A stretch of 64,000 bases of DNA from Antilocapra americana (taxonomy: Eukaryota > Chordata > Mammalia > Artiodactyla > Antilocapridae), in NCBI GenBank assembly GCA_007570785.1, contig ML664183.1:15374204-15438203 (forward strand), given 5' to 3'. This document shows positions 13,101-28,100 of the stretch, piece after piece (position 1 is the stretch's first letter; the number at the start of each line of letters is the position of its first letter). The notes under the pieces are model-generated. The model saw only the letters and a list, made by a program, of their open reading frames with translations, made no database searches and was not told where the DNA came from. The translations under genes were made by a program, and so were the position numbers.

Positions 13101-16100
13101 ATTCCTATAAATAATTGCTCATGTTAGCTGAGCACTTACTCTGTGTTTGTTGGCATTATTCCAAACAACTTTCATTGATTAAGACATTTAATCCTTATAC
13201 TAATACACGGAGGTTGAATAATGTATCCAAAGTCACATGGTGAGTAAGTGACAGTGCTTTTAACCACTGGGCTGCACTGCCCAGTGAATTACTTACTGTG
13301 TTGATGTAGTGGATAACTTTATCAACTGGGAAAAAGAAGTCTTTACCAAATATCAGATGTTGTCAGCTTCCAGTTCTCCAGGAGCCAGAGAAGAATTTTA
13401 CAGCACAGTGACAGGATAGAGGCAGCAATTATGTTGACCCCTTGAGAGAAAGTATCTTTGAGAATGATATAGCAAACACTTGGATGATATCATGAACAAA
13501 ACCTACCAACCCTTGGAGGCTGTTCAGGGTTGATTGCTTTTGCAGCACAATCTAATCCACTCTGACTGATATAGTCTTGCTTCTCCAAATGCTTAATTTA
13601 TAGATGAGGAAATCAAGACCCTGAGAGATTTAGAAGCTTTATCGGAACTCTCAGTTATTCAGCATGGGAATCAGAGATCAGAAACCAGTTGTGCTGACAT
13701 CTGTCAGATGCACAAATATTCCAAGGGACAACAAAAATAATTTGGGGTGAGAAGCACATGTGCTGCCAATAAAGTTTGTTTTCTTTAAGGTCATGCCTGT
13801 GTTTGCTTGTGTGTGTGCTCAGTTGTGTCTGACTCTTTGTAACCTCATGGACTATAGCCCTCCAGGCTCCTCTGTCCATGGGATTCTCTGGGCAGGAATA
13901 CTGGAGTGAGTTGCCATTTCCTCTTCAGGGGATTTTCCCCACCCAGGGACTGAACCTGCATCTCCTGAGTCTTCTGCATTGGCAGGCGGATTCTTTACCT
14001 TTGAGCCACCAGGGAAGCCCCTTTCATGGAGACTTCCTGATTCTCTAGTCACCACTTCCAATGGAGCAAAAGTGAGATTAATTCCTCAACTGAATATCCA
14101 TTGAGGTGAAGGCTTATGTTATATATTTGATATTTCTGTAATATGTGCTTTCAATATTGTGCATCACCCCTCTTGGTGGCCTCTCAATTCTTAAGAGGCA
14201 AACACCTCTGGCACCAAAACCTGGGTCTAGCCTGTCAAAGCCAATATGCATGCCTATGATTCTTACCTTCTGGAAAAATCTGAGCCTAAGTACACTTTCT
14301 TCTTGTCTGTTATTTTTCCTAATTCAAAAAATATTTATAGGGAGAATTACCTGGTGCTCTAGTGGTTAGGACTCCTAGTTTTCACTGTCTGTGTTTAGAA
14401 GGCATAAATCATAAAACTTTACCATCTAGAGAGTTCCATGGTCCTTTCCTTTTGGAAAACAAAGGAAAGGACAACAATAATCCCTCCCATATTTCATAAA
14501 AGTCACAGTCATTCAGAAGCCTGTGTATGTAGTTATTAAATTTTACCTCTGACAAGGTGTTACTTTTGAATTTTGCATGCCTACAGTTTGATATGTCTAA
14601 TCATACCGGTTAGGGAAAAAAAGCATCAAACAGAAAACAAAGTGACAACAGAACAAGATAAAAAAGAGTCACAAGAGACAAACATAGCCCCACAGATATT
14701 AAATTTCCCAAAACTGTTTAGGGGAGAGAAGACAATTCCACAAGTGCTGATCCTAATCTGTCCTCTGCACATCAACTCCAAGTTTGATGTGCAGAGGACT
14801 AAATTCTAAGTCCCAGCACCTTTGGGACTTAGAATTTAGCATCCTATCCCATCCCTTTTCTCGTCCCTATCACTAGGACTGGCAACATAATTGCAGGGCC
14901 CGGTGCAAGAGGGAAATGCAAGACCTCTTATCCAAAAGGCAAGAAAGAAAGGGCTTGTAAAGGTACTGAAAGGGCTTCCTAGTGGCTCGGTGGTAAAATC
15001 CGCCTGCCAATGCAAGAGACTTGGGTTTGATCTCTGGGTTGGGAAGATCCCCTGGAGTAAGAAGTGGCAACCCACTCCAGTATTCTTGCCTGGGAAATCT
15101 CTTGGATGAAGAGCCTGGTGAGTTTCAGTCCATGCGATTGCAGAGTCAGACATGACTTAGCAACTGAGCATGGACTTATGCACGCAAAAATGTACCAAAA
15201 TAGGAAGCTTTTTTTTTTTTTTCAGTGGTCTATCTTGATTTCTCATGATGTTTTTAGTTTTCTCTTTAGTGTTGTTCTGAGTCAAGAAAAATGGAAACTA
15301 GCACAGATCTACTGATCATCTTACTATTATCAGTAGCCCTATCTTTTTTTTTCCTTCTGTGTCATCATTTTCAGCATAAGGGGTCAAATAATACAGAGAA
15401 GCAACATGAGTAACAAAGGATCTGACAGGAATGCTTGACCCTTTGTGTTTCTTAGAGCATCACTGCCTTCTGCATTTGAAGCAAGTTTTTGTTTGAAAGG
15501 AAAGCCTGGTCTCTCTTCCTCCCCTATGTCCATGATCACTCAGTTGTAGGTGTAACACACTTATCTTGTACTCAGCCTGAGCCTTACTGGACTCCCACAC
15601 AAGAGTCTACTGGAATTTTGTACCCTGGAGCATCTCTAAGAACTGCAGACTGAAGAATCTGTGGCTCTTCTCTGCTCACACACGTACTTCATTGTCCCAG
15701 TGGACTTCACTTACAAAACGCAACTTCAAAGATAAAATTATAAGGAATTTTAAGACAGTGACAGCTGAGTTAAACCAAGTTTAGTGCCTCTAAGTGTCAG
15801 ATTCTGTGCAGTTGTATAGGTTGTAAACCATAAAGCCAGACCTGCCTAACACCGCTGTCCTGATGCTTCCTCATTCTCTTCCCTCTTCTTTAACTTTCCC
15901 GTCTACTCACCTTCACTTCTGACAGCAACTGGAGAGTCAGGGAGAGTAAATGACAGGTTCCTAGGGCCTGTTGAAGCATAATGAGCTCGAATGTAGGGCC
16001 AGTCCCAGGAGACAGATACCCTCCTATCCCGTCCCCAGCTGTAAGGCCTGATGTCTTTCCCTGCTGTCTGCTCCCTGGCCTGCATTAGGACACCTTGCTA

Positions 16101-19100
16101 ATCTGTGTGAGGCTACTTCTGAGTTGTACAACCGTACAAACTGTTGCTTCTGACTCACTTGTATCTTGTTTCTCCCAAGTAATTCTCTATTTTTCAACAT
16201 AAAACATTCTCTGTCTCTTGGTTTCTGTCTCTGTATATATGCTCTCATATATATGTATATGCACACACACATAAGTTTCTGTATAAGAAATATTCACTGT
16301 AAAATAATTAAAAGTGCAGAACAAAGAAAATAACATTTACAACATCACCATGCACATGTAATGGCTGGATACATTTTGGTTTATAAGCTTTCAGGCTTTT
16401 TTTGTTTACATGAACTATGTTTTTATAACAATAAGCCCTTTCTACGTGAACTATTTTGTAACTTACTTTGTTTCTTAACATTATATTGTGAATTTATTTC
16501 CAAGTCAATAAATACAAATCAAATCATTTTTAATACCTAATATTTCATTTTATTTATATGCTCTAAGTTACTTAAGCAGTCCCTCAGTTCAGTTCAATTC
16601 AGTCGCTCAGTCATGTCTGACTCTTTGCAACCCCATGGACTGCAGCATGCCAGGCTTCCCAGTCCATCACCAACTCCTGGAGCTTGGTCAAACTCATGTC
16701 CATTGAGTCAGTGATACCATCCAAACCATCTCGTCCTCTGTCATCCCCTTCTCCTCCTGCCTTCAGTCTTTTTCAGCATCAGGGTCTTTTCTAACAAGTC
16801 AGTTCTTTGCATCAGGTGGCTAAAGTATTGGTGCTTCTGCTCCAGCATCAGTCCTTCCAATGAATATTCAGGATTGATTTCCTTTAGGATGGACTGATTC
16901 AATCTCCTTGCAGTCCAAGGGACTCTCAAGAGTCTTCTCCAACACCACAGTTCAAAAACATCAATCCTTTGGCGCTCAGCCTTCTTTATGGTCCAGTTCT
17001 CACATCCATACATGACCACTGGAAAAACCATAGCTTTGACTAGATGGACCTTTGTTGGCAAAGTAATGTCTGCTTTTTAATATGCTATTTAGGTTTGTCA
17101 TAGCTTTTCTTCCAAGGAGCAAGCATCTTTTAATTTCAGTCCCTTTTCATTTCAGCATCTTTTAATTTTAAACCAGTCCCCACTGGTGGACAAATAGGTT
17201 GGTGACAATATTTGGCTATTATAAATAGTTATCCGCAATATATGTGTATCATTTTTGTATATCTAGTATTATTATCACCATCATCTGTTTATTAACTTTG
17301 GTTAAAACCTAGAAGTGAAATTGCTGGGTGATGTATAACAGTTTATTGTCAAATCTTAACTTGTACAGCCATCTTTTAAAAGCTACAGATGTTAGTGAAA
17401 CACTAAGATGAGTATGAATCCATGTGTTTGACCTGCCATCTATTCCATAAGACTTTTCCTACAGTAGTGATCTTCATATCTCCTTGGCTTCACAGCCCCT
17501 CTAGTGAGTGAACACTTGTTTTTATCCCTTAGAACATCCAGTGATTAGCTTCTGATTTCCTACTTATTATGGACCAGCAATGTATCATTGAAAATCAATC
17601 AAAATCAATTAAAACCCTTAGAGACTGGAATGGCTGACTGAGCCAAAACTTGAAGCTCTAGTTCAAATCTGTATTCTTTTTTTTTTTGTATAAAATACTT
17701 GCACTTTTTTTCAGATGTATTTCCATTTTTTTTGTGGAGTTCCAGACATACTTCTCTCAGGATTATGCACAGACAGCTTGGATCCATTCCATTGTAGACT
17801 GTGTGACCATGCTCTGTGGTAAGTATCTCCAGGGATAGACAATTACTGGCGCCCTTTGAACTGTATGTAACAGTGACCTTCCACTGTCTTTGATGACCTG
17901 TTTTTCTGAATAGAAGGGCTGTGGTAAAAATTGACTAAAACTATGTAAAGAGAAAAATAGGATCCTGCCAAACTCAACTAGACATGCTGTTGGAATTAAT
18001 GTTCTTGGTTAATGTCAGATGGACCAAGTAGTGAGTACAGTCAGTTGGATACTTACCATTTGGTTCTTCCATATAAAGTTAGGGAGCCAGGCATCATAGG
18101 ACTTGTCCTGATTTTGGATGCAGTTAACTATACACTACATACTGTGTCTTGTTGTCCCCTTATTTTCTAGTCATGTAAATAGCCATTAGAAGGAACTGTG
18201 AGTCATTTCAATGCAGTCACCTTAAATAAGTGCCAATAATATATGCATCATGCCTCAAGTTTTGTTTTCACTCTCGTACCTTCCCAGAGGGTTCAGAATT
18301 TGGCTCACTGATTCATTTTTCATGCCTAAGTCTTCATTCTTTGAGAGGTATTTTAGAAGAATAGAATGTTGCAGTCATAAGATAAGCATATTCGCGATGG
18401 CTGTAATATCCATTCAGAACCACAAAGGTGCTATATATAAGGTGTAGTGTGGTCTCAAGATTCATGGAGTCTCTCATTCTATCTGTAGAGTAAAGAGAAA
18501 TTAACCTTGAGATTTTTCTTTTTAAAAATTTCCAACCAAAGTTATTAAATGAGTGTCATAGAAATTGTATGAGATTGGGTCAAATTGAAATGATCTATTT
18601 GCAGGCTTGACCCATTTAATCCTTTCATTTATTGACTCCTGAATATTTTTAAAAAACTGTTATCTCTTCAGGCCATATCTTGGTGGCAGAAGAAAATAAG
18701 TAATGTCACTATTCCATTCTAGGTACTGATTCATATTTATTTTTAGAAAAATGTATATAATCAGGAACTGGTTGATTTGTTCTGATGTAGTTCCTTGGTT
18801 GGAAGGAATTTGAGCGCAATTTAGATGTCACAAGACCAATAAGTTGATGCTACTGATACCACTGGAAGGTCAGAAGGGATCAAAAAATCATAACTTGGGT
18901 TTTCTAGCCTATCTTTTTAATTTAAAACGGTAAGATGATCACTTGATTTTCAGGGTCAGATGGGTAGCCATTGTCTTTGTGAGAGCACGCCAGTGCTCAT
19001 GGCAGTGAGAACTGCCGTGTTTATCTTTCACGGAGGATGCAGGTGACTCATTTCTCCCACTGTTATCTTTTGGAGAACATTTATAATCCCCCAAAGAGGA

Positions 19101-22100
19101 ATAAATGGCCATCAGTGACCACTGTGGTCACAATGACTATGTGAACTGTTGAGCTAAAGCAGGGTCATGTTAGATGCAGTGTGTTTAAATTCTATCCAAG
19201 GCCTTGAGTCCTCTTATACCCAATTACTGTGTACCCATTTGCTCACCTGGTGACATTAGCTGAGTTCAGAGTATGGACAAGAGGCTGCAGAATCACATCT
19301 AGGACATCCCCTGGGGCCATATCTGCACTATGATGGGCAGAGAAATGAACATTTTTCATTGAGTTTCATATACATCTTGTTACTTTCCAACAGCCATCAC
19401 AGCATCAGCCTGGAGAATTAGGTATATTTTTAGGAGATCTGCTCATTCCTATTATCCAGAGGTTATATATGCATCCAGCTACTATCCTAACTAGATAGGA
19501 TATTAGGCTGATGACTGAATCTATCATGTACATTTGAATCAAGCTCCAGTTTTAACCTGATCTATATAAAAATTATACTCCACAGATACCCAGAGAATTG
19601 GCTCTTCTGATCTTGTTACCACGAGTACTGGTGTCAGCATGAATTGTTCTTTAGAAAGAAATTCACATGTTTTCTCCACCCATCTCCTCTGCCTGAAAGA
19701 CCCAAGAAGCCAGAATAATAGGGTGAAATAACACTACACTCGCTGTCAGGTTCCCTGAGCTGGGTATTTTTTGGTGATCTTGGGTATGTCATATTCCCCT
19801 GAACTTCAGTTTCTTTTTGGCCTCTTTCAGCTTTAATTATTATCCTATAAACCTGGAAGTTGGCATAATTCTGACACATTGTTAAACCACAAATAGAATG
19901 AGGCCAACTGAAATGTTATCATCGCATTTCCTAGATTTTCTGGGCTTTCATTTCTCATCCGCAGGGTTTCCAAAAGCCCAGAAGTAGTGCCAGATTGTGA
20001 AGTGTGTCTATGATCTCTCTCCCTGGCCTTTTCTTGCATAACACTGCTGGCCATGCAGTGTTGCCTACTTTCTTCTCCGCCATTTACCCGTCATGACTAT
20101 TGTTGATTGTGTATGATCCATATTATGTGAAACATACAAGGCATATCAGGGTGCAACTGTTGAACTAAATCAGGGTCACGTTGGAGGCAGTGTGTTTAAA
20201 TTCTATCCAAAGCTTTCGTTTAAAGGAGCTGACTTGCTGTTTAAAAAGCACCCCATTGTCCTGGGATTATGACCATTCTAGAATGGAGAAATGGAATGAG
20301 CAGCCAAATGCTAGTCAGGAGACCTGATCCTGGTTCTAGCCTTGCCACTTGCTCTCTGTGGGACCATTGGCAAGTCATTTCCTCTTGCCTCGGTTTCTAA
20401 ATCCATAGAAGGAGTGGGGTAGGCTCAAGGATTTGAAGATGGGTGTTTATCTGCTCCATTGAGGCAGCACCACAGCCTTTACACAGTGCCCTCAAGGCCT
20501 CTATGTTGAACCTATTTATTATTGTTTTTGAAGCTCCACTTGGGAGTGTTGTCAGTAACCATTTTTCCTGTCAAGTGGGAATCATGCTGGGTGGCTTGCT
20601 CGCATCTACTGGTCTCATCCTGGGCTCATTTGCCACCAGTCTGAAGCATCTCTACCTCACTCTGGGAGTTCTTACAGGTAAGGGCATTTTGTACCACCCT
20701 TCTCATCTCACCCTATCCAGGGGTTGTTAAGCCTGCCCTCAGAGCAGTAATTCATAAAATATTTATATTGTTGGATGTATAATTTAGTTGAACGTCTGCC
20801 TACCAAATGACTAAACAGAAGGGCTAGAAATTTAACGGACTGTCATACGTAATGAAACTGTGTCACCACTTTAATTCAGCCACATGTCAGCAGTGACTGC
20901 TGACTTTCCTTGGGCAACCATGTATGGCTGAGATCCTTCACTCAGAAGCAGAGCAACATTAGCCAGAGCAACATAATTTTTAGCAATGATCGTTCTCCCA
21001 ACATCTTTGCCAAGGTATTGAAATACTATCTGTGGTTGACCTGAGTTGCCCTTACTTTTTAGTGAGTATCATTGTCCAATAAATGGCGGTTTACAGTTAA
21101 CAAAAAAAGCCTCTTGTGAATATTCTTACATCACACATTCTCTTTCAATGTTATGGAAATATACGTTAGAGAATAAAGTCCATAGATAGAGAAGCAACCG
21201 ATGTGCATTCCATAAATCACACTTACAGGGGCTGCAGAGGATCAAGGTTGGTTAGAGGGACTTGGTTGGAGGGACTAGCATGATCTGGCCAATAAAAGAT
21301 ATAATCTCACAGTGAGGTTATAAATCTAGCTCTGTCAGCTAAAAAGGTGTAAAAACAAGGTGTCTGTCCCCTGTTACCCAAAGGGCCTGACCCCTAGGGT
21401 GTCCCATCCTCCCAGTTTACCAGAAACGGTCCTGGGCCTGGTGCTGAAAGCCTCACATGTGGGAAACCCCTCAGTCCAGGCAAATTGGGTTCATTGCTCA
21501 CCCTGCTCCGCAGATGGAAATAGGAGGTGCAGGCAGTCCTCCTTTTCCTTCCTTAACGTTTAAATTACAGGTTTAAAGCCTTTCTGATTTTCTTGACTTA
21601 AAAAGAATAGAACTGGAAAATCTCGAAGAGACTTTCTGCTGGGGATATTTTCAGGTTGCTATATGTACATGCTATGTTCATGGATAAAGTTAGCACAATG
21701 TTTCTTAATATTTGAAATTACTCTGGAGCTTTCACAGGATCACATATGCTATTTAAACACAAATTCCAAAGTGGTCCAGATAATCAGGGTTGTGTCTTCA
21801 TGTGCAGTGAAGAGTTGAAGTAATTCTCTGGATAATTTAAGTATTATTAATAATGTAAGTATTATCAATAATTTAACAATACTTAAGTTACCCAGAGATC
21901 ATTTAATTTACTAAAATTAACTTTAATTTATTTAAAAAATAATTGTTAGTGGTGAGAATACATTTCTTAGGTCAGTGTTATCCTGATTTTCTAGTTAGTT
22001 CAAATTTAATTTGTATAATAGTTTTTAAAGTCTTCATTTTATTTTGCCTAAGTCATGGTCCCTTAAAGCTTTTCTTCCCAAGAAGAAAGTCATACAGGTG

Positions 22101-25100
22101 CTGTACTTTCCAAATTGTGGATGGCTGGTGAGAGGAGACTCATTTTCAGCTTGATGTAGAAAGCAATTTTAAAGGGATTTATTTGAGGTTCAGATTCTCT
22201 TAAATCCAAATAGTATGATTCTGAGAGATGTTCTTTCAGTAGCTGTTCATGGCATGCCATTAGCACTCACGGACTTCTCTTTATCACCAGGTCTTGGATT
22301 TGCACTTTGTTACTCTCCAGCTATTGCCATGGTTGGCAAGTATTTCAGCAGACGGAAAGCCCTTGCTTATGGGATCTCCATGTCAGGAAGCGGCATTGGC
22401 ATCTTCATCCTCGCTCCTGTGGTTCAGTTCCTTATCGAACAGTTTTCCTGGAGGGGAGCATTACTCATCCTTGGGGGCTTCGTTTTGAACCTCTGTGTCT
22501 GCGGTGCCTTGATGCGGCCAATCTCTCTTAAAGAGGACCAGATCACTCCAGAGCAGAACCACGTCTGCAGAACTCAGACACAAGACTTTAAGCAGGCATC
22601 TCCCTGTTCGACTTGGACTAAAGAATGGGTGCAGACCTGCCTCTGTGGCTCTTTGCAGCAGGAATACAGTTTTTTACTGATGTCAGACTTTGTTGTGTTG
22701 GCCGTCTCTGTGCTGTTTATGGCTTATGGCTGTAGCCCTCTGTTTGTATACTTCGTGCCTTATGCGTTGAGTGTCGGAGTGACTCACCAGCAAGCTGCTT
22801 TTCTTATGTCTATTCTTGGAGTGATTGACATTATTGGCAATATCACGTTCGGATGGCTAACTGACAGAAGGTAAAAAATCTGCAAAACCACCACTGGTTC
22901 CCCACAAGGAACTTTAAGCTTTGAGTTTCCCTTCATCACTTTGGGCTTTCCAGATGGCTCAGCTGGTAAAGAATCTACCTGCAACGTGGGAGACCCAGGT
23001 TCAATCCCTAGGTTGGAAGGATCCCCTGGAGAAGGGAATGGCTACCCACTCCAATATTCTGGCCTGGAGAATTCTAGTCCATGGGGTTGCAAAGAGTTGG
23101 ACATGACTGAGTGACTTTCACTTCACTTTCATCACCTTACTTTCTAGAATACCTAGGTCTAAATAATGTTAACAGGTTTTCAATATCTGAAGGCAACTCC
23201 CTTGTTGGTTCTTCTAGTCAAGGGTCAGCAAACGTTTTGTAAAGGGACAGACATTAAACAGAGAAAGTCTTATTGACTTTGTAGGTCATACGATCCCAAC
23301 CACCCAACTCTGCTGTTGTAGCACAAAAGCAGCCATAGACAATATGTGGCCAAAAGAGAGTGACCATATTCCAATAAGACTTTATTTAAGGACACTAAAA
23401 TTTTAGTTTCCTGTACAGTTTTTGCATGTCACAACATTTTTATTGTTCTTTTGATTTTTTCCAATCATTCAAAAATGGGAAAACCATTCTAAGTTCACAG
23501 TCCAAAAAACAAGTGGTGGGGCAGATTTGGCCATAGTTTGCTGACACCTGATCTAGATCATTTAGAATGATGGGTATGTCTAAATGGCAGAAGCAACGGA
23601 TAGCTACAAGTTCTGGTGACAAATTTAATTCCATTCTAAGTCAGGTCAGAGTTCCAGTAAGACAACTTCTGACTGGTCACTGTGGTTTTAGTGTCTTTTG
23701 AACCACCCCAGAGACTGGCTGGCAACAGAGAGAGGAATGGACTCCAGTCTAGGCAGGAGGACCAGGTCAATAATAACACATTATCTGTAGTGCCACATAT
23801 TTATGTTTGACAGTGCAAGTGGCAAACAGTTTCATTATAATTTTAGACTTAGAAACCAGTGTTTTTAAGAAATCTGAGTAGTTTCTTCAGCTAATGCTAA
23901 TCTGGATTGAAGAGCGCAAACTACTAATATTCTCCATTCTCCTAAATGATAGACTCTTCACACTTGAGCTATGACCTGAGAGAGCTATCATCATGTGGCT
24001 TCTTACCTGTTATGTCTTTAGGAGGTAATCAGGATTCAACTGCCATTCACCAGTATCAGGAATACAATATTTAGGATTATAAATTAAAAGCCACACTTTT
24101 AATGCTAAGGAGTGTGGGGGAGAGCAAAGGGTATCTTTCTTTACAATCAAATAACCTAACAAGAAGCACTCTGATATAGATCTGAAAGAGGGATTTCTAG
24201 TCTAAGATATAAAAGACCCAAGTTCTTGTCCTGGCTCTGCCCCATATTATCCCTGAGACTTACAGAAAATCACCCAACTCTCAGATCCTCAAGGGTCTTC
24301 ATCTGTGAAATGGACCAGTTCAATATTTGCCTAAGAACTTCATAGCACTTTTGTGAAGCTCAAATGAGATTACAGGCAGAAAAGCATAAATTGCTTTTAT
24401 TACATAATTTATAAAGCATAAATTGCTGATGCTGATATAATACAGAGTCTTTGTAATAATTGCTATCATAGATGGGTTGGGATCTACAAAGGGAAAATAT
24501 TCATGGATGTACCACTGGGGAAATCTTGAAATAAGACTTAGTCCTAATACTTGACCATCATAATCTCTGGCAAATCATTTTCATTTCTTCATGTTATGGC
24601 TTCCTCTTTGTATAACCCCTTGGGTTATTGAAAATATATGAAGAGCCTGAGACTAATGGATAACATATCTGAAAGCATCTAAAACAGTAGACTTGTAGAA
24701 AATATTAGTCTCCTGACACTCTATGTGTTATTTCTCAAATTTCCTTCATTAACTCTGAGCTAGGCAACCTCTCGTTTTATAGCTAAAGGAATTGAGGTTA
24801 GAGTTAGGCAGTTAGTAGATGAGATAACCGGATTCAAACGTTGGTCTTTCTAGTTTTAGTGCATGGGTTATTTTCTACCATAATGCTTCCTGGGAAGATA
24901 CATTCTTGAGTTTGCATATACCAAAAGAAAGATAGGAAGACAACGTAGAAAGCACACAATGGGGAGGCCATCTCTATAAATAAAGTGCTCACTGCTACAT
25001 GGCCAGGATTCTAGAGCCCTTTGATAGAAGCTGTGTATCCTGCACTCATTCTTGGTCTTCAAATCCACAGGTGTCTGAAGAACTACCAGTATGTCTGCTA

Positions 25101-28100
25101 CCTCTTTGCCATCGGACTGGATGGGCTCTGCTATCTCTGCCTCCCAATGCTTCAAAGCCTTCCCCTGCTCGTGCCTTTCGCTTGTACTTTTGGCTACTTC
25201 GATGGTGCCTATGTGACTTTGATCCCAGTAGTGACTGCAGAAATTGTGGGGACCACCTCTCTGTCATCAGCACTCGGGGTGGTGTACTTCTTGCATGCAG
25301 TGCCATACTTGGTGAGCCCACCCATTGCAGGTAAGTTTCCAGAGGAAACCCCGTTACTGCAATCACATCTTCTCTTTGTCATATTGATGTAAAAACAGTG
25401 AACTCACACAACATACTATGAGAAGTGGGAGTAAGTTGGGAAGAATGAAAGAGAAAGGGATGGCCGAGCCACCAAAATACCATGGTCTCACCTACATCCT
25501 TGTTCTATAATCTTCTTCCAGCTAATGGAGGACCTTAGTGTACTTGGGGAAAAAAAGTCCCAAATTAGGGTCTTGATTCTGTTCCACACAAACGATGGGA
25601 GCAATGGAATGAAACAGTTGTTCAAACTTATTATAAGTTGGACACATTCAGAGTGAAGGCTGGCGGGCATCTGGGATTCCACTAGAGGTAGAATGATGAG
25701 GCTGAAATATTAATGTACAGGTGTCATAGTGGAGTGTCTCCAGTGCCCGCTAAAGGAGCTGGGGCCCTATATACTTCAGAGAATATGGGTCTCTGAAGCA
25801 TTATAGCTTTTGTGCAAAGGAGTAATAAAGAATATGTTTTAGAAAGGTGACCTAGTACTTTAGTGGAGAAGCAGTTAGAATTTCATTCTGATAGTTCAGG
25901 AGGCATCTGATAAAGGCCTGAACTATGGCTTCTGCAGCAGAAATGAGAATGAACTCTGGGATCAAAGGAGGAAATCTAGGGGGGAAAGCAACTGATTTTA
26001 GCATGTGGGGATATGAAGGAGGGAAAAAAGTTCAATATATCGGGAGATGATGGCACACTTGAAAGAAATGAGGAAGCTGAAGAGAATAGCTCTGCCAGAA
26101 AATAATAAATGTAATGTTTAGACATACTCAGATATCTGAAATACCCAATAAGGTATTTAAGGATGAAATCCGAGCATTAGAGGGAGGCCAGATTTGGATA
26201 CACAGATTTGGGACTCAAGATAAAGCATCTATAATGTTTTATAAACTGTAAAATGATACAGACATTAAAAACATGATTAAATAATTCCGTGAATATTCAT
26301 TGAGTACATTAAATAATTCAAGAAATATGTATTGCATGCCTTAAGCAAGTAATTCAACAGATATTTATTGCTGTGTACATCAGCACTGTGTCTGGGACTG
26401 TCAGTATAGCAGCAAACAGATAAGAACCCATTCCTTCTTCTTGGGGTGTGTAGTCTAGACCAGTGTCTCTCAGAATGAGGTCTTGAGATCACCGCAACAG
26501 AATCCCCTGTGGCCCTTGTTAGACTGCAGATTCCATGACCCTTCATCTGTAATGTGGATCTTTGGGGGTGAGTTCTAGGACCCTACATTCTCAAGCAGTT
26601 TTCTTATGTTGCTCCTGTACACTAAAGATGGAAAATGATTGGTCCAGATTGTTACCTGCCTAGATTAAAACTGAGAGTGAAGAAAGTCTCTGAAGATAGG
26701 CAAAAGAGAAATGAAGTAAACATTTGCCTAGAAGGAAAGAAGGGTATTTTTTGAAGAAGGCAGGATTTTTGCTTTAGCAACTGTTGTAGATAGACAACAA
26801 TTCGAGTTATTTCCAAACCCAGCAATAGCTAAAGTGTCAACTCAGGGGAAATTTTGACTGCTTGATGGCTACGGATAAAAATTCCTGGTCAGTTTAAACT
26901 CCATGATATAGGATGATATGTTTAGTGCTTTTGTTTTGGAAAATACCCCCAATATGTTCTCACATCCTCCCTCTATAGCCAGTTTTTGTATTTGCCAACC
27001 TTTTGGAACACTGTGATCCTGTTAAACAGTCATGGAAAATAAATGAGGATTTCTGGATTCTTTTATCAAACCATGGCCTTCATTTGGCATCAGTTCAGTT
27101 CAGTTCAGTCACTCAGTCATGTCCGACTCTTTGCAATCCCATGGACAGCAGCATGCCAGGCTTCCCTGTCCATCATCAACTCCCGGAGCCTACTCACACT
27201 CATGTCCATCACGTCAGTGATGCCGTCCAACCATCTGGTCCTCTGTCATCCCCTTCTCCTCTTGCCTTCAATCTTTCCCAGCATCAGAGTCTTTTCCAAT
27301 GAGTCAGTGCGTTGGGTGGCTAAAGTATTGGAGTTTCAGCTCAGCATCAGTCCTTCCAATGACTATTCAGGACTGATTTCCCTTAGGATTGACTGATTGG
27401 ATCTCCTTTACTCACAAGAGTCTTCTCCAGCATTTGGCATATCAGACATTATACTCATTGCTAGGTATGAGAGGATTAGTGGGTGAGTTCCTGTTATAAT
27501 ACTTCTCTTATTTAATGACTTTTAAGATGACAGTTCTTAACTTAGTCTCTTGTTTGCTGCTAAAGAAATGCACAAGTAAATCACATAACTAAAATATTTG
27601 AGAGTAGTTTGGATTGTAGGCTTCCCTCATAGCTCAGTTGGTAAAGAATCCACCTGCAATGCAGGAGACCTTGGTTCAATTCCTGGGTCAGGAAGATCGA
27701 CTGGAGAAGGGATAGGCTACCCAGTCCAGTATTCTTGGGCTTCCCTTATGGCTCAGCCAGTAAAGAGCCATGCAATGTGGGAAACCTGAGTTCAGTTCCT
27801 GGGTTGGGAAGATCCCCTGGAGAAGGGAAGGTTACCCACTCCAGTATTCTGGCCTGGAGAATTCCATGGACTGTATGGTCCATGGGGTCACAAAGAGTCA
27901 GACATGACTGAGCAACCTTCACTTTCACTCTGGATTGTAGGAAACTTTATGGGGCTTCTAATAATTTTTGCATGCCGTTTTTGACTAATTGTTGAAGTAG
28001 ATGAGAGCAGAAATCATATACTTCTGTGTTGGATTTTCTTGGCACATAAGTAAAGTTTGAAGGAACTTTAAAAACCATTTTAATTATAAGATAATTGCCT

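Larger units (their letters stand above)
10134..17714 (+). other. SLC16A12: SLC16A12 intron 1 (coding)
   Basis: 7.6 kb. Contains antisense L1, BovA2 and BovB copies, a CHR fragment (14341-14395) and the paired hairpins at 14760-14839. No gene is seen inside. Confidence 0.85.
22871..25070 (+). other. SLC16A12: SLC16A12 intron 4
   Basis: 2.2 kb with a BovA2 (22943-23118), a hAT-type remnant (23217-23551) and a MIR (about 24205-24400). Confidence 0.85.
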
